The position numbers and the translations under genes were made by a program. A DNA stretch of 64,000 nt from Boswellia sacra (Eukaryota > Streptophyta > Magnoliopsida > Sapindales > Burseraceae), in assembly GCA_013180625.2 (NCBI GenBank), contig SNVD02011186.1, positions 62,001-126,000 on the forward strand. Reading direction: 5' to 3'. The notes under the pieces were generated by a model that saw only the letters and a list, made by a program, of their open reading frames with translations, was not told the DNA's origin and ran no database searches. Of this stretch, positions 50,131-59,556 are shown in pieces. Numbering within the stretch: position 1 is the first letter of the stretch; each line of letters opens with the position of its first letter.

Positions 50131-51408
50131 CTTATTGCTAGTCCCTAGCAATTCAAGCGTAAATAAAGCATGAAGAACTACTTCAGCATTTCAAACAAAA
50201 AGGCAGTTCAAGATCACAATTGCTATAAAGGTTATTTCAATCATAACTTCCAAAATTGAGCACATGTGAATCAAGCCAAACCTTCTTACCACGAACCGCA
50301 ACACATATAGCCTTGAAAATTACTCTATGTAAAAGCCTCAACTCCTTATCTTCACAGGTGAACGACTGTTTAAAAAGGCTATGATTTCTCTCATGGAGTT
50401 GGAAAATAGAATAAACACTCAAGGAAAGGTCACATTTAAGGACAGATAGACAACTAACATTGATCCAAAGATAGGAAAATCCAATGTTTAGAATCAAACC
50501 ATTCTTGCAACATGCTACCTTTAGGACTTCATTTATCTTGAGTGAATCAATACAGCTTGATGAGAAAAGACTGCTTCATAAAACTTCTATATTCTAAAAT
50601 TGAATGAAGACATTATTGAATCAAACTAACTTCTTCTCTTTTTTTTTCTCTTTTTTTTCTTTTTTTTATGTTTTTTTTCACAAGAATTGAAATTTCATCT
50701 TGAATCGTCCCTTAGCTCAATTCGAGTAATGACATTCTAAACAAGGATTAATCAATTCAAAGGATCAATGAAAGTTCGTAAGCTGTTTTCTCAACCTCTC
50801 CACTCACTCACAAAAGATGTGTGAGATTAAAAAAATGTGAACTTAAACATGAGAATTCTCTTGGCTATATACATTGAATCATCCATCTTACCACAAGGCT
50901 TAACATTGTGCTCAAAATAATTTCAGAAATCATTATTTGATAACCTAAATAGAAAAGATGACTCAAACCAATAATTTTGAAATCATACCTAGATAGAAAA
51001 ACAAACCCATTTAGACAAGAATTACCGAGAACACATGCAATAAACAGCTGTGCATGAAATACAAATCAAAAATAAAAAACAAATCAACTAGTTAGAATGC
51101 GTTTCAAGAGGTCAAAACTATACTCCCTACTCTGCCATTCTGGATCTAATAGATCTAGAATGCGTCTCAAGAGATAATGAACTCTTTACACAGCCATTCT
51201 CAGACCAATAGATTTTTTTTTTTTTTGAAATGCAATGCAAAACATATGCCTCCTATCTACCCCCAACCAGAGCGAAACATTGTCCTCAATGTTTAAATGT
51301 AGAAGGAGAAAGTATAAGAGATATCACCTGAAGCTTCAGTTATTCAAGAGAAACAAACCTGAAAAACACTTAATAAAATATTGTGAATGAAGCCAAAAGT
51401 AAGAAAAG
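50131..51408. other. non-coding region between LOG and the 3' LTR
   Basis: No supported gene. It contains a pyrimidine run (tctcttttttttct type) at about 50634-50682 and, at 51094-51216, two copies of a 63-bp unit (agaatgcgtttcaagag / agaatgcgtctcaagag ... ccattct). Confidence 0.5.
51094..51216. repeat. 63-bp tandem duplication in the retrotransposon 3' region
   Basis: Units begin at 51094 and 51157 with agaatgcgt(t/c)tcaagag and contain (t/c)agccattct-like and aatagat segments. Confidence 0.6.
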
Positions 51409-52053
51409 TTACAAACGAAGTGTCAGATCCAATTTTCTCTTATTGCTCATTCCCACTGACCAATTAATTTGAGATGCTTCAGGGTCAGGTTCATAAACAA
51501 AAGCTTGCAATTTATCAATTAGTTCATCAGCAGTTGAGGCAGAGACAAGGATCCGTTGTATTGATTATGAGATAAACCTTTGTTCCACAGCTTGATTAAC
51601 AAAACACAATAAACAATCAAAGAAATTATTGACATTCAACAAACCTATGGGTTTCTGGTGGATATTGAGTTGGGCCCAAGAGACAACTTGAAAGATTTCT
51701 TCTATTGTTCCAAAACCTCCTGGTAAAGTAATAAAGGCATCTGCATTTACAATCATGCGAGCTATGCGTTCATGCATGGATGAGACCTGTAATTCCTCTC
51801 CAACTGTTTTCCCAGCAACGTTAACTAAAGCTTTAGGAATAATGCCTAAAACTTGACTTCCTCTTGAGTATGCAGTTATTGACACACACCCCATTAACCC
51901 ACGGTTACCTCCCCCATAAATTAAATGAAGTTTTCTCTCAGCTAGAACCTTACCAAGATTATGAGCTGCTTCTAAAAAAGCTATATCATTACCAGGCTGA
52001 GATCCACAAAATACACAAATATTTCGGAATCGACGAGCTGAGGTTCCCTCCAT
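51409..52053 (-). CDS. LOG: retrotransposon-borne LOG (cytokinin riboside 5'-monophosphate phosphoribohydrolase), interrupted by one stop
   Basis: An intron-less frame starts MEGTSARRFRNICVFCGS at 52053 and is open for 162 codons to a TAA at 51565-51567. Family similarity continues in the same frame (ILVSASTADELIDKLQAF) to a second TAA at 51409-51411, so the full-length version is about 213 aa, normal for plant LOG. Family marks: ICVFCGS (12-18), IYGGGNRGLMG (45-55), GIIPKAL (70-76), MHER (93-96), the nucleotide/ribose loop LPGGFGTIEE (110-119), then WAQLNIHQKPIGLLNV (126-141). LOG enzymes release active free-base cytokinin from its riboside monophosphate in the cytosol. The usual Lys after MHER is Ile here. 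Cellular LOG genes have several introns; this one has none, pointing to capture through RNA. It sits after integrase, on the element's sense strand, 237 bp below the Cys-containing ORF. The single stop removes only the last helix region, so activity of this copy is doubtful; other copies may be intact. Confidence 0.88.
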
Positions 52054-52100
52054 TTTGATACAACTCACTAACTATGTATATGCAAATGAAGAACATGAGA

Positions 52101-52111
52101 TGTATTTATAG
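52101..52111 (-). promoter_or_regulatory. TATA box upstream of the retrotransposon LOG
   Basis: The minus strand reads GCATTCTATAAATACATCTC, a near-ideal plant TATA box about 50-55 nt upstream of the LOG ATG. Initiation would fall near 52075, leaving a 5' UTR of about 20-25 nt. It suggests an internal promoter for the cargo gene, separate from the LTR. Confidence 0.5.
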
Positions 52112-52290
52112 AATGCAAAAAGGTGGTACAATAATGACATCTATATAGGTAGTTCAACTGTTTGTCTGACAAACGTTGAAAATAAAAATAGAAACTCAAA
52201 AATAATAGCAAGAGTGCATATGTACAGGTAGTTGTGATTGTGGCTCACATCTTCCTCTGTTTTTACGTCCAGTAACGGCTGAAACACCTT

Positions 52291-52839
52291 CTATGAGTTG
52301 GGGATATGCTTCCCATCCAATTTTCTTATAAATTGGCAAACAGGGTCGTTTTGAGTCAGATTCCCGAGACTATAGCGTTCTTGCTCTTCCCGAAATTGTG
52401 TCCATAATCTTAAAATCTCTCGATGCACAAGTCCACAAGGATGCGTCTCAAGAGTCAACAAGATATTATCTAGAGACTCCTTACTCAGTCCATCCTTAAT
52501 GAACTGAATCTTATCTTCTCGATTGACAGACACATATCCTAAAGAGCGATATCGCTTGTTACAGGTCCATCGTGCACATTTGTGACAAACTTGTAATTTA
52601 TTTGCTCTTCGCTTTTTTGCGTAAGAGCTTTTACCCAAACCAGGCATGAAAGAAACAAAGGCTTTTAAACATTCACTAGATAATCGAACTTTGGCTTCAA
52701 TTAACCATCGTATATCAACAGGTAAACCCATGAGCATTAGCAATTTTAACCTTGCAAACCGTGCTTTGTAAATTTTGAGCAATGCATTTGGAGGAAGAAA
52801 AGGAAAATGTCTACGAAGGTTTGAAAGAATCGTATCCAT
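52291..52839 (-). CDS. 182-aa basic, Cys-containing ORF of the retrotransposon (nucleic-acid-binding-like)
   Basis: Complete frame from ATG (AAAATGGA context) to TAG/TAA-terminated HIPNS; not gag, pol or a known env. It is strongly basic. Residues 69-79 read GKSSYAKKRRA, followed by CHKCARWTC (Cys 85, 88 and 93, His 86) and then NREDKIQFIKDGLSKE. An arginine/lysine patch directly before a short Cys cluster and a following FIxxG segment is the layout of the small nucleic-acid-binding, silencing-suppressor-like proteins of carlaviruses and relatives. I see the resemblance in order and spacing only, and the Cys cluster is shorter than usual. No signal peptide or clear membrane span, which argues against an envelope protein. 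It lies between integrase and LOG. Function unknown; a zinc-binding RNA/DNA-binding protein is the best guess. Confidence 0.7.
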   Translation of the reverse strand: MDTILSNLRRHFPFLPPNALLKIYKARFARLKLLMLMGLPVDIRWLIEAKVRLSSECLKAFVSFMPGLGKSSYAKKRRANKLQVCHKCARWTCNKRYRSLGYVSVNREDKIQFIKDGLSKESLDNILLTLETHPCGLVHREILRLWTQFREEQERYSLGNLTQNDPVCQFIRKLDGKHIPNS

Positions 52840-53020
52840 TTTGAAAGGTAAAAGAATGCACGATTTTTGTTTGGGTTACAGTTTTTAGGGAACTGAAAAA
52901 CCGACTTAATTAGTCACGGAGTACCGTATCCGCCACTTAACCGGGAAGTAAAATAAAACACGCAAAAGAAAATAAAAGCAAAAACAGAAAATAAAGTAAA
53001 AATTATAGGACAAACATATA

Positions 53021-53215
53021 ATAAAAGCAAGACAATGAGATAAAGAAAGCAAAAATAAAGTTAAGATATGGTACATATAGATGATAGAAACAAAGACAAA
53101 GTCAAGATATGGGGTAGATAAATAATAAAAGCAAGACAATGAGATAATAAAAACAAAAATAAAATCACGATATGGTACAAAAGTCAAGATATGGTACAGA
53201 TAGATGAGACAGATA
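53021..53215. repeat. 103-bp tandem repeat between integrase and the Cys-containing ORF
   Basis: Units start at 53021 and 53124 with ataaaagcaagacaatgaga and end with gatatgg(t/g)... and agatagatga-like sequence; gtcaagatatgg recurs four times in all. Confidence 0.7.
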
Positions 53216-53223
53216 GAACCTGA

Positions 53224-54522
53224 TTAATTAGGATAGACAGGAGGCTCAAGAGAGATCTCCTCGAGACACATAAACTGACTTTCCCTTTCCACATAATTTT
53301 TCAACCGTTGCCCATTAACTTTGAAAATTCGTCCATCAGTTGGGTCCTCAATCTCCACCGCTCCATTGGAAAAAACATGCTTTACGATAAATGGTCCAGT
53401 CCATCGAGATCTCAACTTTCCAGGGTGTAAATGCAATCGAGAATCATAAAGATAAACTCGTTGATTTAGCTCAAAGTTTTTCCTCAAGATTTGTTTGTCG
53501 TGAGCCGCTTTCATCTTAGCCTTGTAAATCTTGGAGTTGTCATAGGCATCATTCCGCAATTCTTCTATTTCAGACAATTGTAACTTTCTTTGAAGACCTG
53601 CAACACTCAAATCAAAGTTAAGGGCTTTGACAGCCCAATAAGCTTTATGTTCTAGCTCAACAGGTAAATGACAAGCTTTCCCATAGACAAGGCGATAAGG
53701 AGACATCCCTAGAATAGTTTTATAAGCAGTGCGGTAAGCCCATAATGCATCAGAAAGGTGTAAAGACCAGTCTTTGCGATTCGGATTAACAGTCTTTTCT
53801 AGAATCTGCTTGACCTCCCTATTTGCGAGTTCAGCTTGCCCATTTGTCTGTGGATGGTATGCGGTGGAAATCTTATGAAGAATACCATACCTGCGCATCA
53901 AAGCTTCAAAAGAACGGTTACAAAAATGTGTCCCTTGGTCACTGATGATGACACGTGGCGTACCATACCTAGACAACACGTTTTCTTTTAAGAATTTTAC
54001 CACGGTTGTGTTATCATTAGTACGACAAGCCATAGCCTCCACCCATTTGGACACATAATCAACAGCTAGAAGAATATAAAGATAACCAAAAGATGGAGGA
54101 AAAGGTCCCATAAAGTCAATACCCCAACAGTCAAATATCTCAATAACAAGAATAGGGCTAAGAGGCATCATATGACGGCGAGATAAAGCCCCCAACTTTT
54201 GACATCTTTCACATGAACGACAAAAATTGTTAGTATCTTTAAACAAAGTGGGCTAATAGAGTCCACACTGTAAAATTTTTGCAGCAGTCTTTTTTATTGA
54301 GAAATGACCACCACAAGCAGTGCCATGGCAAAAGTTTAAGACACTAACAATTTCACTATCAGGAATGCAACGTCGCATAATTTGGTCAGCGCAATATTTG
54401 AAAAGATAAGGATCATCCCAATAAAAATTACGCACCTCAACCAAGAACTTACGCTTATCTTGTACACTCCAGTCAGATGGAACTTCTCCGCAAACCAAGT
54501 AATTTACAATATGGCATACCAA
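53224..54522 (-). pseudogene. retrotransposon integrase (end of pol), one nonsense codon
   Basis: Continues pol after a frameshift at about 54525. The N-terminal zinc-binding part has CHGTACGGHFSIKKTA, and a TAG at 54253-54255 replaces the Trp normally found after CGLY. The frame then runs open to 53224 with [11 protein letters not shown], the DDE core ([41 protein letters not shown]) and the C-terminal GPF-type module ([29 protein letters not shown]). No chromodomain follows, in keeping with Athila/Tat-type integrases. It would insert the element's cDNA into the host genome; this copy needs stop read-through. Confidence 0.9.
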
Positions 54523-57500
54523 GGTACTTGGCTTATAGTGAAAAGATGTTCATCAGGGAAATCATCTTGAATGGGTTGGACATTAGTGGAATCATGGAAC
54601 TCAAGACGGGACAAATGATCTGCTACAACATTTTTGACGCCCTTCTTGTCCTTAATGGTTAGATCAAATTCCTGCAAAAGAAGAATCCATCTAATTAGAC
54701 GGGCCTTAGCATCCTTTTTAGAAAAAAGGTACTTCAGAGCTGCATGGTCAGTAAACACAGTAATAGGTGAACCAATTAAATAAGAACGAAATTTGTCCAA
54801 GGCAAAAACAACAGCTAATAGTTCCTTTTCAGTAGTAGAATAATTCATTTGAGCATCATTTAAGGTTCTACTAGCATAGTAAACAACAAAGGGTTTGCCC
54901 TCCCTTCTTTGACCAAGGACTGCTCCTACAGCATAGTTACTGGCATCACACATAATCTCAAATGGAAGGCTCCAATCAGGTGACTGCATAATAGGGGCAG
55001 TGGTGAGTTTGGCAATTAATGTCTGAAATGCGTCCTCACAAGCTTGAGTCCACACAAATTCAGCATCTTTCAATAAGAGGTTACACAATGGTCTAGATAT
55101 AGAAGAAAAATTTTGTATAAACCTCCTATAAAAACCAGCATGCCCTAGAAAAGATCGGACATCTTTTATCGTTTTAGGTGTAGGTAATTTAGAGATCAAC
55201 TCGATCTTAGCCTTGTCAACCTCCATTCCTCTTTCTGAAATAATGTGTCCCAAAACAATCCCAGAAGACACCATGAAATGACATTTTTCCCAATTAAGCA
55301 CAAGTCCTTTTTCTTCACACCTACTCAAAACAGATTTTAAGTTAAGTAGACATGAATCAAAAGAGTTACCAAAAACAGTCAAATCATCCATAAAAACCTC
55401 CATGCATTTTTCAACCATGTCTGAGAAAATACTAAGCATGCAACGTTGAAAAGTAGCTGGTGCATTACATAATCCAAATGGCATCCTACGAAAAGCATAA
55501 GTACCAAAAGGGCATGTGAAGGTAGTCTTATCCTGATCCTCTAGAGCTATCTCTATCTGGTAATATCTTGAGTACCCATCGAGAAAGCAATAAAAGGGAT
55601 GACCAGCTACACGTTCCAAAATTTGGTCAATAAAAGGCAATGGAAAGTAGTCTTTTCGGGTGGCTGTATTTAATTTCCTATAATCAATGCACATCCGCCA
55701 TCCGGTTACTACTCTAGTTGGAACAGACACTCTTTTATCATTTTGAACCACAGTTACTCCAGATTTCTTAGGCACTACCTGTGTTGGACTTACCCATTGA
55801 CTATCAGATATTGGATAGATTATACCTGCATCTAATAGTTTTAAGACTTCTTTCTTTACCACTTCTTTCATTGTTGGATTAAGTCTTCTTTGGGGGTCTC
55901 TACGAGGTTGGGTACCTTCCTCTAGATGGATTCTATGGGAGCATATTAATGGAGAAATACCTTTAATATCAGCTATAGTCCATCCTAGTGCAGACTTATG
56001 TTCTTTTAACAAGTTTATCAATTTTTCATCTTGTTCAACACTAAGTTCTGAAGAAATAATAACAGGAAAGGTATCACCTGCTCCCAAGAAAACGTGCTTC
56101 AAACCTTTGGGCAATGGAGAAAGTTCAACTTTTGGAGCCTCTAAGTTAGAGGGTTTTGGCTTCTCTCTTCCACGAGGCAATTCTTCAAAGCGTGGTTGCC
56201 AAAATCGAGTCCTTTTATCCTGTGAGTCAAAAACACCAAACACATTAGTTGTATCATCAGGATAAAATAAATCTTCAAATTCAGAATCAAGAAGGTAGTC
56301 TAAAGAGTCAAAATCCTGTTTTCTATAAGCCTCCTCTGAGATAAGTGTGTCTATCATATATGAATGGTAGCAATCGTCCTCCTCTCGTGGTTGCTTTCCA
56401 ATATGAAAAATATTCACCTCAAGAGTCATATTACCAAATGACAATTTCATGAGACCGTTCCTGCAATTAATAAAAGCATTAGCAGTGGCAAGAAAAGGTC
56501 TCCCTAAAATAAGAGGAATTTTGGACTCCATATTAACCACAGACTGAGTATCCAAAACAAGAAAATCAACAGGGTAATAAAATTTATCAATCTGTAATAA
56601 AACATCTTCCACTATTCCCCGTGGTTTCTTGACTGATCGGTCGGCCAATTGTAGAACTACGGATGTGGGTTTGATCTCTCCAAGTCCTAATTGTAAGTAA
56701 ACCGAATAGGGCATGAGATTGACACTTGCTCCCAAGTCTAACAATGCTTGACTGATTTCATGTGTCCCAATCTGGCAGGAAATTGTAGGACACCCTGGAT
56801 CTTTGTACTTGGGTGGGGTTTTCTGTTCAATGACTGCACTTACCTGTTCCGTCAAGAATGCAGTCTTCTTGACATGGTGCTTTCTTTTGATGGTGCATAG
56901 ATCCTTGATAACTTTGGCGTAAGCCGGAACCTGTTTGATTACATGCAACAAGGGAAGATTAATCTTAACTTGTTTTAAGTGTTCTAGAATCTCACCTTGA
57001 ACTTTCGAGTTTTTCCCATTAGATCTGAGAGCTTGGGGAAAAGGCACTGGAATCGAAAATTTCTTTTCAAGTTCTTTCTCAAAAATGTCCTCCTTTTGTG
57101 GGAGAACATCTTTGTTTTCCATGGTAGTGTTGATTGGCAATGTAGGCTCATTTAAGATCTTACCACTTCGAGTAGTGATGGCATTTACCTCTTTGAGATT
57201 TTGTGTGTCAGAAGTAGAGGCTTGTGCCATGTGTTGCCCTTTTGGATTAGATTGAGTTTGAGATGGAAACTTACCTCGCTCTTGTATGGTCAAAGCACTA
57301 GTTAGCTTAGTGATTTGACTTTTGATCTCCTTGTTCTCTTCCACCACTTGTGTAAGAACTGTTTCAAATTTTTGGTTCGTCTTATTTTGGGCCTCCATAA
57401 ATGCTTGTAAGGTGTCCTCTAAGGAATTCCTAACTTGTGGTGCATTGTATTGAGGTGCTTGATAAGACTTGGGTGGTTGTTGTTCCTGTTTCCATTGGTT

Positions 57501-58634
57501 GTTGTTTTGGGGGTTAGATTTCCAACTAAAGTTTGGGTGGTTTCTCCAGCTAGGGTTATAGGTTTCAGAATAGGGTGAATAAGGCTTTTTGTACATCCCT
57601 AAGGCGTTACATTGTTCCTCGTACACCCCTCTTATCTCACTGTAAGTTGGACAATCCTGAGCTAAGTGTTCCACCCCTCCACAAATAAAACATGGATCTT
57701 GTGATTCAACTTTAGCAACTGTATGGGTGACCTTCCTATCTTTGGTTTTCAAGACTTCCAATTCCCTAGTTAAGACTTCTAATTGGGCTTTAAGGTTGTC
57801 CTCTTCCCTAAGATGGTAAATTCCACTAGATCGTGACCTATTTGTGCTATCTGTAGCACTAGGTCCAGTCCATGTGTGGGCTTTTTCAGCTAAGTCTTTG
57901 AGGAATTCTAAGGCTTCCTCAGGGTCTTTTTGAAGAAACTCCCCGTTGCACATCATCTCAACAAATTGGCGCTCCCTAATTGTTAGTCCCTCATAGAAGT
58001 AACTAACCAAGCGCCAATTTTCATACCCATGATGAGGACACATGTTTAACAACTCTTTAAATCTCTCCCAAGTTTGGTACAAGGTTTCACTATCTTTTTG
58101 GGAGAAAGAGGAAATTTGTCTTTTCAGGCCGTTAGTCTTATGTTGTGGAAAATATTTGTTAAAAAACACTTGGGTCATTTCTGTCCAAGTTCCTATGGAT
58201 CTCGGCCTTAAAGAGTATAGCCAACTCTTTGTCCTGTCTTTTAGAGAAAAAGGAAAAAATTTTAACCTGACAGAATCTATGGCATTGGCCTGACTATGAA
58301 AGGTGCCCACTACTTCTTCAAATTCTCTAACATGCACATACGGGTTTTCACTATCTAAACCATGAAAAGTTGGTAAAAGATGTATCATCCCAGGGTGAAA
58401 GTCCAATTTTGGTGTATTAGGTGGAAATATGATACATGATGGTGTGGCTGTGCGGGTAGGATGCAAGTAATCTTTTAGAGTTTTAACGGGGTTGTCCTCA
58501 TGTTGGCTCATTGTATCAGAATTAGAAGATGAAGATGAACCAAGAATTGATTTTTCTTCGGTTGCAAAATCTTGTTGTGGTTCTAGTTCTGATTTTTTCA
58601 TAAATCTCCCTCGTTTGTCTCTAGATTGCTTCAT
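54504..58634 (-). CDS. retrotransposon gag-protease-RT-RNase H polyprotein
   Basis: 1376-codon open frame from ATG at 58634. Gag (retrotransposon gag domain) covers about residues 95-250 (KSWLYSLRPRSIGTWTEMTQ, YFPQHKTN), followed by a CCHC knuckle CFICGGVEHLAQDC near 314-327. The protease near 630 has LLDLGASVNLMP, the DLGAS form typical of Athila-like elements. Reverse transcriptase follows, with MCIDYRKLN, FPLPFIDQILERVAGHPFYC and the catalytic FMDD near 1080. RNase H covers about 1200-1345 (MCDASNYAVGAVLGQ, YSTTEKELLAVVFALDKF, FTDHAALKYLF, ADHLSRLE). The frame ends after PWYAIL, where a single-base loss shifts it away from integrase. It makes the capsid and enzymes of the intracellular replication cycle. 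gag to RNase H is intact, so transcripts of this copy could still make particles. Confidence 0.95.
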   Translation of the reverse strand: MKQSRDKRGRFMKKSELEPQQDFATEEKSILGSSSSSNSDTMSQHEDNPVKTLKDYLHPTRTATPSCIIFPPNTPKLDFHPGMIHLLPTFHGLDSENPYVHVREFEEVVGTFHSQANAIDSVRLKFFPFSLKDRTKSWLYSLRPRSIGTWTEMTQVFFNKYFPQHKTNGLKRQISSFSQKDSETLYQTWERFKELLNMCPHHGYENWRLVSYFYEGLTIRERQFVEMMCNGEFLQKDPEEALEFLKDLAEKAHTWTGPSATDSTNRSRSSGIYHLREEDNLKAQLEVLTRELEVLKTKDRKVTHTVAKVESQDPCFICGGVEHLAQDCPTYSEIRGVYEEQCNALGMYKKPYSPYSETYNPSWRNHPNFSWKSNPQNNNQWKQEQQPPKSYQAPQYNAPQVRNSLEDTLQAFMEAQNKTNQKFETVLTQVVEENKEIKSQITKLTSALTIQERGKFPSQTQSNPKGQHMAQASTSDTQNLKEVNAITTRSGKILNEPTLPINTTMENKDVLPQKEDIFEKELEKKFSIPVPFPQALRSNGKNSKVQGEILEHLKQVKINLPLLHVIKQVPAYAKVIKDLCTIKRKHHVKKTAFLTEQVSAVIEQKTPPKYKDPGCPTISCQIGTHEISQALLDLGASVNLMPYSVYLQLGLGEIKPTSVVLQLADRSVKKPRGIVEDVLLQIDKFYYPVDFLVLDTQSVVNMESKIPLILGRPFLATANAFINCRNGLMKLSFGNMTLEVNIFHIGKQPREEDDCYHSYMIDTLISEEAYRKQDFDSLDYLLDSEFEDLFYPDDTTNVFGVFDSQDKRTRFWQPRFEELPRGREKPKPSNLEAPKVELSPLPKGLKHVFLGAGDTFPVIISSELSVEQDEKLINLLKEHKSALGWTIADIKGISPLICSHRIHLEEGTQPRRDPQRRLNPTMKEVVKKEVLKLLDAGIIYPISDSQWVSPTQVVPKKSGVTVVQNDKRVSVPTRVVTGWRMCIDYRKLNTATRKDYFPLPFIDQILERVAGHPFYCFLDGYSRYYQIEIALEDQDKTTFTCPFGTYAFRRMPFGLCNAPATFQRCMLSIFSDMVEKCMEVFMDDLTVFGNSFDSCLLNLKSVLSRCEEKGLVLNWEKCHFMVSSGIVLGHIISERGMEVDKAKIELISKLPTPKTIKDVRSFLGHAGFYRRFIQNFSSISRPLCNLLLKDAEFVWTQACEDAFQTLIAKLTTAPIMQSPDWSLPFEIMCDASNYAVGAVLGQRREGKPFVVYYASRTLNDAQMNYSTTEKELLAVVFALDKFRSYLIGSPITVFTDHAALKYLFSKKDAKARLIRWILLLQEFDLTIKDKKGVKNVVADHLSRLEFHDSTNVQPIQDDFPDEHLFTISQVPWYAIL

Positions 58635-58784
58635 ACATCACTCACAATTTGTCTCTCTTTTTGTTTTTTTTGTTTTTTTTGTTTTTGTTTTTTTTTTTTA
58701 CACAAGAAAGTTCTTAAATAAAGTCAAAAAGCAATAAGATAACAAAAGTTAGAGAGAATAATAACAACAATAATAATAAAACAA

Positions 58785-59400
58785 ACAAGGTGGCAAAGCC
58801 AACCTTTGACAAGTATATATAGAAAAAAAAAAATTAAAACAAATAACAAGTAAAGGCGGCAAAGCCGACCTTTAACAAGTAAAATAATAATAACAATAAT
58901 AATAATAAAACAAACAAGGTGGCAAAGCCGACCTTTAACAAGTAAAAGAAATAAGGCGGTAAAGCCGACCTTTAACAAGTAAAAGAAATAAGGTGGCAAA
59001 GCCGACCTTTAACAAGTAAAAGAAATAAGGCGGCAAAGCTGACCTTTAACAAGTAATAACAATAATAATAATAATAATAAAACAAACAAGGTGGCAAAGC
59101 CGACCTTTAACAAGTAAAAGAAATAAGGTGGCAAAGCCGACCTTTAACAAGTAAAAGAAATAAGGCGGCAAAGCCGACCTTTAACAAGTAATAACAATAA
59201 TAATAATAATAAAACAAATAAGGTGGCAAAGCTAACCTTTAACAAGTAAAAGAAACAAGGCAGCAAAGCCGACCTTTGAAAAGTAAAAGAGCAAGGCGGC
59301 AAAGCCGACCTTTGAAAGGTAAAAGAGCAAGGCGGCAAAGCCGACCTTTGAAAAGTAAAAAGAGCAAGGCGGCAAAGCCGACCTTTGAAAAGTAAAAGGA
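58785..59400 (-). repeat. leader tandem array, 14 copies with a CGGC-AAA-GCCG hairpin
   Basis: Between the primer site and gag, units of about 36-63 bp with the core aaggcggcaaagccgacctt and a taacaagtaaaagaaa tail occur 14 times (for example at 58854, 58917, 59126, 59293, 59366). Some copies are stretched by an (aat)n tract. Each core can fold into a four-base-pair stem, cggc/gccg, with an AAA loop. On the sense strand the units also give short repetitive upstream frames. Confidence 0.85.
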
Positions 59401-59534
59401 ATAAGGTTAGTCAAAGTTAGAAAAATTAGGCAAATTAGTCAAAGTTAGGAAAATTAGGCAAAATATTCCAAGTTAGGCCAAAAAAAAAAGAAAAGGAAAT
59501 AAAAAATACAAACCGTCTTTCGTCCATTTTACCT

Positions 59535-59551
59535 CCCCTGCAACGGCGCCA
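59535..59551 (-). other. primer-binding site (tRNA-Asp type)
   Basis: TGGCGCCGTTGCAGGGG on the minus strand, five bases after the 5' LTR. It matches the complement of the plant tRNA-Asp 3' end except for one position, the primer used by Athila and many gypsy elements. Confidence 0.8.
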
Positions 59552-59556
59552 ATTTT

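Noticed and set aside
52906..53187. 93-codon hydrophobic minus-strand frame considered as an env-like protein
   Set aside because: It is made by the 103-bp tandem repeat and AT-rich sequence; no signal peptide/ectodomain layout.
58724..59414. Several short minus-strand frames (LVKGRLCRL, FQRSALPPC repeats)
   Set aside because: They are produced by the tandem leader repeats, not by a protein gene.
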